NCBI GenBank assembly: GCA_033964015.1
Contig: CM066914.1
Location: forward strand, 12,887,831-12,951,830
From: Scolanthus callimorphus
Taxonomy: Eukaryota > Cnidaria > Anthozoa > Actiniaria > Edwardsiidae
Direction: 5' to 3'
DNA length: 64,000 nucleotides
Part shown: positions 57,578-64,000 of the stretch, piece by piece
Layout: each line of letters opens with the position of its first letter
How positions within the stretch are numbered: position 1 is the stretch's first letter
Notes under the pieces: generated by a model
What the model saw: the letters and a program-made list of their open reading frames with translations, nothing else
What the model was told of the DNA's origin: nothing
Databases searched by the model: none
Position numbers and translations under genes: made by a program

Positions 57578-58737
57578 TCATGAATACTGAAATGTTAGCA
57601 CCTTTTTCTGCTCATTTTCATTTCCAATCATATTTTCCAACCTGTATTCCATGTCTTTCAGAGTTTGTGACTTCACATCAGAAAGTAAATTGAAATCTAA
57701 ATTTTGCGCCCAGTGGTGCCTCAATGATTTTCTGTTCACCACCTCGCGCAGGTGTTCCAGGAAGCCAACAAATCTCTCCCCAAGCTGCTCCTTGTCCCAA
57801 GTTATTCCTGGCCTTGCTGGAACTGATGGAACTTGATACCCCAAGAAGACTGTCTTCAGGTGTCCAACAAGCTTTGCAAATGTCGCTTCTTTCTTCAAGA
57901 TTGTTTTCACAATTTTGAAGAGCTCGTGTCGACATCCCTTGTCAAGGCTATCCATGCCGGAAAGGCTTGTCTTCTCTTTCAAAGCGAAACACTCGCCCCA
58001 TTGCGTTCTCTTGGCTGTCTCTTCCGTGGACGAATTCGACCCAGGTGGTAGGGCGGATGAAAATACCTTGTCCTCTGCTTCAAATGCAGGTATAATGTTA
58101 ACAATCAATGTATAACTTGTCCCTTGTTCCTTTGGGTTGTCCTTTATCTCTAGCCTGATTCCTGTGAAGTCCCGGAGCTGGGACGTCTTGATGGTAACCT
58201 TTTCAGAATCCCCTTGGTAGATTTCCGCTTCTTTACGAACTAAGGCGAACAAGCATTTGATCATTTCCTTTGGCAAAATAAACTTTTCCGCGTCACAGAA
58301 TTTACCATACTGAGATACTGAGCTTGTGATTTTGAATTCCGCAAAATATCCCGCTTGGTTAATCGTGTGCGTAACATCATTCTTCTTTCTCTTAAGGATT
58401 ATAAGCACCGTTACGTCATCTTCGTCCTTCCCAAACGTTTTCAGGTTATCAAAGAGGCTGCCTGTCAGTTCAAATTTTGAGATGACATCTGGGTACTGCT
58501 CTTTGCATTTGGTTAGGATCTTATCCTTGATATGGGCATTGAAGGTGCCCTTTGCCCACTGGGTTTCTTCACTGAGGGGTTTGGCCATAGCACTGGTAAA
58601 AGCACGCAACAATTGCAATAGTTTGGTACTCTTGGTATTCTTGCACTTCTCTGGGTTTGCTATCGCCATCTCATTTACTGAACTTGCGAGTTCGACATCG
58701 CTGCTGGTACCAGTAGTACTGCTAACATCTTTTTCCA
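57578..58737 (-). CDS. Mab-21/cGAS-like receptor (cGLR) 1, large 3' exon, third catalytic acid is Asn
   Basis: One open exon of about 386 codons starts at a splice acceptor (TTTTCACAG|TGGAAAAAG); the 5' exon with the start codon was not found. The nucleotidyltransferase core has the GS motif at residues 93-94 (FELTGSLFDNLK), then DEDDVTVLI with Glu106 and Asp108 in the [E/D]x[E/D] position. The third acidic position, expected where cGAS has its Asp before the hydrophobic strand, reads YTLIVNIIPAFE, that is Asn214. The C-terminal Mab-21 helical lobe is clear: WGECFALKEK, KGCRHELFKIVKTILKK, VGHLKTVFLG, LGERFVGFLEHL, then LRHHWAQNLDFNLL. In the family such proteins sense double-stranded RNA or other ligands and make cyclic dinucleotides for STING. 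With Asn in place of Asp this copy may be inactive or altered; that is inference. It is paralogous to the gene at 60413 (shared GCRH.L..IVKTI). Confidence 0.85.
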
Positions 58738-58856
58738 CTGTGAAAAGTACAAGGATAAATGAAATGGAATTTTCTTCTTTCTATCATCAGGGCAGATTCA
58801 GGACGCAAAAGGTTACCGTGACCGTGGTCACAGATTCAACAAATGTCCTCAATTTT

Positions 58857-59009
58857 CCGTGGTATGTCCTCTTATTTACCACGGAATGACGTAATAAAGT
58901 GGTCGAAATGTTGTGGACTCACGAGGCGCAGCCGGTGGGTCCGCAGTACATTTTGACCACTTTATTACGTCATTCCGTGGTATATAAGAGGACATACGAC
59001 ATACCACGG
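58857..59009. mobile_element. Foldback element upstream of the cGAS-like gene
   Basis: CCGTGGTATGTCCTCTTATT, ACCACGGAATGACGTAATAA, AGTGGTC pair with GACCACTTTATTACGTCATT, CCGTGGTATATAAGAGGACA, TACCACGG. A decayed second piece with TTGTGGACTCACGAG occurs at 59191-59210, and a GCGTGCGCGC / GCGCGCACGC stem at 59063-59114. Confidence 0.75.
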
Positions 59010-59721
59010 AAAAACAGAGGATTTTATACCACAACAAAAAGGCAAAAATAAATACAAAAACAGCGTGCGCGCAACCAAACGGTGTTTTCGTTGGTCTTTT
59101 TTTAGCGCGCACGCTGGTGATGGCGCGTCCCGAAAGAGGTCAGCGTTCTGGACTCTTATTTACCACGCTTTACGTCATCATCGTCGTCAAAATGTTGTGG
59201 ACTCACGAGCGGCAGATGCAATGCTATTCGAGAAACGTGCGCGTTGTGGTATAAAGGAAATATTTCCCGTGCGCGCACGCTCTAAGAGCCAAACAGAATT
59301 CGTCACCGACGTCCGACACGGGGCTGTATCATGGTTATTTGAATAAATCGTAAATACGTGAACCATGTCTGATTTGTCGTTCCCCGTGCGTTTAAAATCT
59401 TCGCTGGAAGTATACTATCCATGTGCGCTTCAATAAATGACCATCTTTCACACGAATTTGTTTTATCGTGCTTTATTAGTGTCGTAATTGTTATAGAGCT
59501 GTCCGATCTTAGCGGTACTGGAAGCAAAACAATAGCCTTTGCTACAGAGGGGGATCCACTACAGCTAAAACTGTGAATCGCTACATGCAGTTTTAAATAT
59601 CGCGGATTTATTTATAGCCTTTGCTTTTCCGCTACTCATACAAAACAAATGAACACTGCCGACGGACAATGACATGACATTTCCTCTGTCTTGTTTTGTT
59701 TTTCAAATCTTTGAAACCCGT

Positions 59722-59990
59722 CGAAGTCTCCTTCTCTCTTTCTTCTTTCCCTTCTTCCTTTTCTTTTCCTTTTTCTTCTCTTTCTTGTTCTTTTGCTCCT
59801 CCTTCGTCTTCTTTTCTGTTAACTTCCTATCCTTTTTCCCCTTCTTTTTCTTCTCCCTCTTCGTCTTCTTTTCTGTTAACTTCCTCTCCTTCTTCCCCTT
59901 CTTGTTCTTCTCCCCTTTGTCTTCTTTTCAGTTAGCTTCTTCTCCTTCTTTTTCTGTTTTTCCTCCGTTAATTTCTCCTGTTCAGTTTGC
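59722..59990. repeat. Polypyrimidine minisatellite
   Basis: Almost pure C/T over about 270 bp, with a ~58-bp period marked by CTTTTCTGTTAACTTCCT at about 59810 and 59868 and a diverged CTTTTCAGTTAGCTTCTT at about 59926. The long ORF across it (Phe/Ser/Pro only) is a composition artefact. Confidence 0.85.
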
Positions 59991-60412
59991 TTTCGAATGG
60001 CCAAAGTATTTCCTATGCGCAAAAAGGAAGTCGATTTTAATAGATCTAGAATCCTTCGAACAATCTAGGTCCCATGGGCACGCGAACATTAACCTACGTA
60101 GCCACTTGTAGTGGGTGTGTCGCGTCGCTCGGTATTCATGCTTCAAATTGCAAAAAGTTTCGAAAATGTTTGAAATCTCCACAGGACTAGCCTGAGTATC
60201 ATGCAAGACTTCAGTGAGGAAAAATAAAACACATGACAAATCAGTTTACATTAGTTATTTTTGAGTTGACGCGTACGTGCGAGAAAAATATTATTATTAT
60301 TATTAGTGTCTTAACGTTATTATATGACGCTAGATCGGACAACTCTTATAATTGAATAAGGACGTCCGAGTTTTGTGAGCTTGGCTTTTGGGGTGCCATG
60401 ATGTATTTTGTA

Positions 60413-61661
60413 TTACGGAGAGCAATGCTTACTTTTATAAGCTCCCGCAAAAAGGGCAGTGTCACTCTTTTCACCACTGACCCTAGGAGTTCGAAAATTA
60501 ATAAATACCTGGGTAAACTTACCGTTAAATTCAAGAACCTTGTAGAGCTGCTTCTCTTTCATCATGTTTTGAATTCTGGTGCTCATGTTCTCCAAAACAA
60601 CATCTTCAATATTATCCAACAAATCAACACCATCCACCCAGTAGTGTGCAAGCCTCTTGTTGCTTAATGCATTCATCAGAATTCCCATAAACTCTCGAAA
60701 TCTTTCTGCTAGTTTATCTCGATGGAAGTACTCTTTTTCTTCCTGCTTTTCTTTCATGAACCTTAAAGAAAAATGAATGTAGAAAGTCTGATAATTAGCT
60801 TGTCATGAGGATATATAACAGGCTATTGTTTGCATTTATTGTCAGAAACATGAGGGACTTACCAAAGAAAAGCAGTCTTGAGGTGATATGTTGTGAGTTG
60901 CCCCTTAAGTGCTGGCTCATTTCGCACAATTGTCTTCACAATCCTGAGAAGAATATGTCGACAGCCATGATCACAGTTGTCCATGTCTCGCAGCTTAGCC
61001 TTCTCTTGCAGGGAAAATGACTGTCTGAATAGTATCTTCTTGTCACAATCTTGTGGGAGTTTTGACTTGCTGGAGGGCTTGTAAGGTTTAGCAACAAAAA
61101 TGTCATTTTCAAATTGGAATGAAACAATCAATCAGCAGATATCTTGATTTCCTGTGTAGTTTTATCTATGATATCTATTTGTATTGCTGGGCCATGTGCA
61201 CGAGCCTTCAGTGTCTCTGGAAGGAAAGGATTTTCATTGTGAAATTTATTCACTGCTTTTTGTACAACAGACTGCATCCAGCTTTGCCTGATTTTGTCTG
61301 ATATGAGGTACCCATCCTTGTTGGCATACTCTCGAAAGGGTGAGTCTTCTTCAACTTTAAGCTGCGCCCACCCTGGAACCCCCTCAATTTTCTCTGCTTT
61401 TACGTCTTTTCCTGTATCCATAATAAACATAATGTCCACTTCGTCAGCAGCTTCAGTTTTTAGTTTCTCGTACTGACTCCCAGTGTATTCAAGCTTAAGA
61501 ATCTTGAGCTCAGACATTTGCCTTATGTTAGCAAGAAGTTCGCCTTCAATCAAATCTCTTACAAAGTCCTTTGCTTCTCCTTTACTTTCCGATTTGATTT
61601 CGACTTTGTTTTGATAAAATCGTCGGAGGGCATAGTTAAGAGAATCATTAGAACATTCCAT
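60413..61661 (-). CDS. Mab-21/cGAS-like receptor (cGLR) 2, complete catalytic residues
   Basis: Exon 61661-60863 starts at ATG (MECSNDSLNYALRRFYQNKV), with the N-terminal helix expected for the family. The GS motif is at residues 61-62 (LEYTGSQYEKLK). ADEVDIMFIMD supplies Glu74 and Asp76, and ISAD supplies Asp177 as third metal ligand. A one-base gap just after ISAD (near 61128) precedes LIVSFQFENDIFVAKPYK. The Mab-21 lobe follows: RQSFSLQEKAKLRDMD, HGCRHILLRIVKTIV, YHLKTAFLW. Exon 60761-60523 continues with RDKLAERFREFMGILMNA, RLAHYWVDGVDLLDNI, and ends before a GTAAGT donor; either a further exon exists or the frame reads on to 60413. An upstream ATG-less extension to 61709 is possible. The intact triad suggests nucleotide-cyclase activity, by analogy with characterised cGLRs. 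Confidence 0.85.
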
Positions 61662-61888
61662 TGTTTGATGTCTCTTCCCTTCAAGAATCACAGTAACTAG
61701 GAGAAGCAAGATCAGCAGCTGTATTAGAAATGAGCAGTTTACATTCCACGCCAGTTTGCTAATTTCTTGGTTGGATCACACCAACAAGACTGTATGGAAC
61801 CAGAATCTGGTGGAAGAAAATTGTCCATTTCAAACATTGCATAAAATTCGTGTTTTGCTGGGGTGTGGGGAAGCAGGTCTTTCCCCAC

Positions 61889-62008
61889 GAGGCAGTTGTC
61901 CCCCTCCGAGCAAAGTAAAAAATTTGTGTAAACATGTGGGGAAAGACCTGCTTCCCCCACATGTTTACACAAATTTTTTTACTTTGCTCGGAGGGGGACA
62001 ACTGCCTC
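61889..62008. mobile_element. Near-perfect 120-bp hairpin upstream of cGLR2
   Basis: Arms 61889-61941 and 61954-62008 are reverse complements over about 53 bp (GAGGCAGTTGTCCCCCTCCG ... AACATGTGGGG), differing by one or two A/T-run bases, with a 12-base loop. A C-tract follows at 62012-62030. It lies about 230 bp upstream of the cGLR2 start codon. Confidence 0.85.
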
Positions 62009-62030
62009 CTCTGCCCCCCCCCCCCCTCCC

Positions 62031-63188
62031 CCTCCAAGCTGCAGCCTTGCCTTCCCGTATATCAAGGGTGATTTTCCTATTTAAGGGAGAAAATTGACAC
62101 CCCTATTGATTCTGGGATTTGCTGCAAAGTCTGGTGCTTTTGGTCAGTCAACAGCAACATCAAAAGGTGGGATACAAGTATCCAGGGAGCAGCTGCAGGG
62201 CACACTTTGACAAAAGTCTGTAAATAAGAAAAGATGTACTGATTGTTCCAGAAATAATGCACAGCCTACCAAGGAGGGAACTTGGAATTCCAGAAGGATG
62301 TGGATCAATATAATAATATATAACTCATTTCCAATACAATCTCAGTGTTGATGAAATTCTAACCCTGGGGCACAGAAAACTTGAGATGTTGTAAACGTAA
62401 CAAAATATGAAGACTAGGAGAAATACAGAAATGTACGAGAATGACGCAAAATATTATCCTTGAGAAAAGTCTCGAAATCTTGAGACACGTCTAAACGGAG
62501 GAAACTGTATTTGTAGAATCTAGATCAATTTGTTCAGTTTGTTAATTTACATAGACATAACCGAAAACAAAGGCATTCGACGCGGTACATTATAGAACGA
62601 GTGAACGAAAAAGTATGAGTGAGGTCCGAATGTGCCTCTGAATTCCGCAGTTTCGCCGCAGAAATGGTTGCCACTAGAACTGTGTTACGTTTTTTCTGAG
62701 CCTTGACATAACAGCGCCGTCTCATAATTGTGATTCGAATAGCTTACTGTCCCAGGCTTAAGTATTCGTGTATTTGAGTTTTTATAGCCCCCTCTGTCTT
62801 TCTTCTTACCTGAGAACTACTGGGGAACGAAGAGATTTTGACTTTTGAAGCTCAATATCGCAAATTCTCTCGCCAACGAGACGTCCGCGCCCTACACCAC
62901 CACAAAGGGACTTCCCGGCTCAGCAAGGGGCGAAGGTGGCCGGCGAGACGCTAGAATTGAAATGAGGGGAAACCCCTACATCCACTCTTGCGATGACGTA
63001 ATTTGAAGATTTTATGAACAAAAACCATAATTATTTTTGCTGTTATGGCTGAAGACAGTAGTGGACAAAATAACTAAAAATATAACAGGACCCGATGCAA
63101 AAACGCACCAACGATAGTAAAGTATACTTCCGGTAGAATGGTTTCTGATTTCCGGTAGTTTCCATTTCTTCTCCTCACTTTCTTCAGA
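62031..63188. other. Intergenic region
   Basis: No exon was recognised with confidence. The probable divergent promoters of cGLR2 and the NDUFB3-like gene lie at its two ends. Confidence 0.4.
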
Positions 63189-63474
63189 AGGCCAGGTGCC
63201 GCAGCTTCACGAGAAGTTGAGTCTTGAGTCTTTGGTCTTGGATGTGAAAATACTGTTAAACTCTTCCAAACAAAGCATGGACTCAAACAAGAAACCCTTA
63301 GCGTCAATGCGGGATCCTTGGGCAAGGTTTGAAGCATGGAGATATCATCCATCAATAAACAAACACGCGAATATTCGCAGAATGTTTCCTGGATTTGGTT
63401 GGGCTCTTGGAGCTTTCGTTGTTGCTTGCGCTCTGGAGAAAGTGTTTGAAAAACCTGACGAAGGACATCATTGA
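63189..63474 (+). CDS. NDUFB3-like: NDUFB3-like subunit of respiratory complex I
   Basis: The exon begins after a TTTCTTCAG acceptor or within a 5' leader. The conserved core is SMRDPWARFEAWRYHPSINK, close to the LRDPWxRNEAWRY signature of NDUFB3 (B12). A membrane helix follows (GFGWALGAFVVACALEKVFE), and the protein ends PDEGHH, TGA at 63472-63474. The His-rich end and the single helix fit the family (about 90-100 residues), which is an accessory membrane-arm subunit of mitochondrial complex I. The true start is uncertain: ATG 63274 gives 66 residues, while the open frame extends to 63190 without an ATG, so an upstream exon is likely. Confidence 0.7.
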
Positions 63475-63867
63475 TCACAGACTTGGCAAATGTTTGAGGG
63501 ACTCTGAGGTTGATACTTTTATACTTGTATTATTCTGAAAAGGAACTTCCACTGGAAACATAGAGGGACGGCGCCATTTTGGATGGAACAGTTCTTTAAG
63601 TAAGTTAATGTTTACAACACAGGAATCAAACGCAGTATTGGTTGACATGAAGTTGATGAAGCTGTACACTGATTAAACTGTTCTCCGAATATAGATCTCA
63701 GAGCAAACAATGCCATCAAAATATACCAAGAACACTTGAAGTGCTTTCTTCATTATTATCTTAGTAATAATTATTTGTGTAAAATATATTGAGCTATATA
63801 ACCTTCTTGGAGTTGTTGATGTTTCTTGGTCACATGCTGCAATTTTAGCCATAATTTCTACAGTAAG

Positions 63868-64000
63868 AGCAGTTTTCACATGACTTTCGTGATAGCAATT
63901 CATGAATAATTCACTATCCAATCAAATGTAATAGTAATTTGACAACAAACCAATCAGAGAGCGAGGCCATTCACAATCTCTCCTTTTCACAAGCGAAATA
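63868..64000. mobile_element. Partial copy of the MITE at 34658, cut by the window edge
   Basis: GCAGTTTTCACATGACTTTC, GTGATAGCAATT matches the right end of the element at 34658-34912 (GCGGTTTTCACTTGACTGTC, GTGAAAGCAATT). The same ATTGGT/ACCAATCAGA words follow to the end of the window. Confidence 0.65.

Noticed and set aside
59674..60111. 145-codon ORF rich in Phe, Ser and Leu
   Set aside because: It lies wholly in a C/T tract; the residues follow from composition, and no start context or domain supports it.
57578..61709. Reading the two genes as ordinary Mab-21 developmental genes
   Set aside because: GS and acidic metal-site residues and strong divergence favour the cGAS-like receptor branch; a phylogeny would be needed to exclude the other reading completely.
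61756..62097. 113-codon ORF across the 61.9-kb hairpin
   Set aside because: The repeated peptide pattern is produced by the inverted repeat and C-tract, not by a gene.

Overview
This is a nuclear window from an invertebrate animal, most likely an anthozoan cnidarian (coral or sea anemone). That is an inference from the gene content. The sequence is AT-rich with spliced genes of moderate intron size (GT-AG junctions read directly), many short foldback DNA transposons and decayed non-LTR retrotransposons. It carries animal genes (NKCC cotransporter, NEK2, YME1L protease, a C7orf57-like gene) and two neighbouring Mab-21/cGAS-like receptor genes, a family known to be expanded in corals. No prokaryotic, organellar or viral block was seen.

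Layout. 1-9.3 kb is repeat-rich: a decayed LINE on the minus strand, two palindromic elements and two copies of a dispersed repeat. 9.4-11.8 kb holds a divergent heat-shock pair, a BAG-domain co-chaperone (minus) and a DNAJB1-type J protein (plus), around a short region with heat-shock elements and a TATA box facing each gene. 12.7-23.7 kb is a many-exon mitochondrial i-AAA protease (YME1L type, minus). 300 bp away and head-to-head is a Na-K-Cl cotransporter (SLC12, plus, 24.0-30.7 kb). 30.7-38.7 kb is mobile-element territory: a 711-bp hAT-like MITE with an exact 8-bp target duplication, and a 2.2-kb Harbinger-like element carrying a nested MITE. 38.7-41.6 kb is a three-exon globin with an MGC N-terminus suited to lipid anchoring. 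43.5-47.2 kb is NEK2. 50.0-53.8 kb is a C7orf57-like gene (minus). 54.5-55.8 kb is a second LINE fragment. 57.6-61.7 kb holds two Mab-21/cGAS-like genes on the minus strand. 63.2-63.5 kb is a small NDUFB3-like gene.

A recurrent property affects all annotation here. Nearly every conserved gene is broken by single-base gaps, mostly in short homopolymers, while splice sites and flanking codons stay intact. The pattern looks like uncorrected consensus error more than pseudogenisation, so CDS spans below are given as loci with the breaks named.

Genes that work together: BAG and DnaJ proteins are both Hsp70 partners and probably share one heat-inducible promoter. The two cGAS-like genes form a paralogous immune-sensor pair in which one member keeps all three metal-binding acidic residues and the other has Asn at the third. 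YME1L and the cotransporter share an intergenic region but have no obvious functional link.
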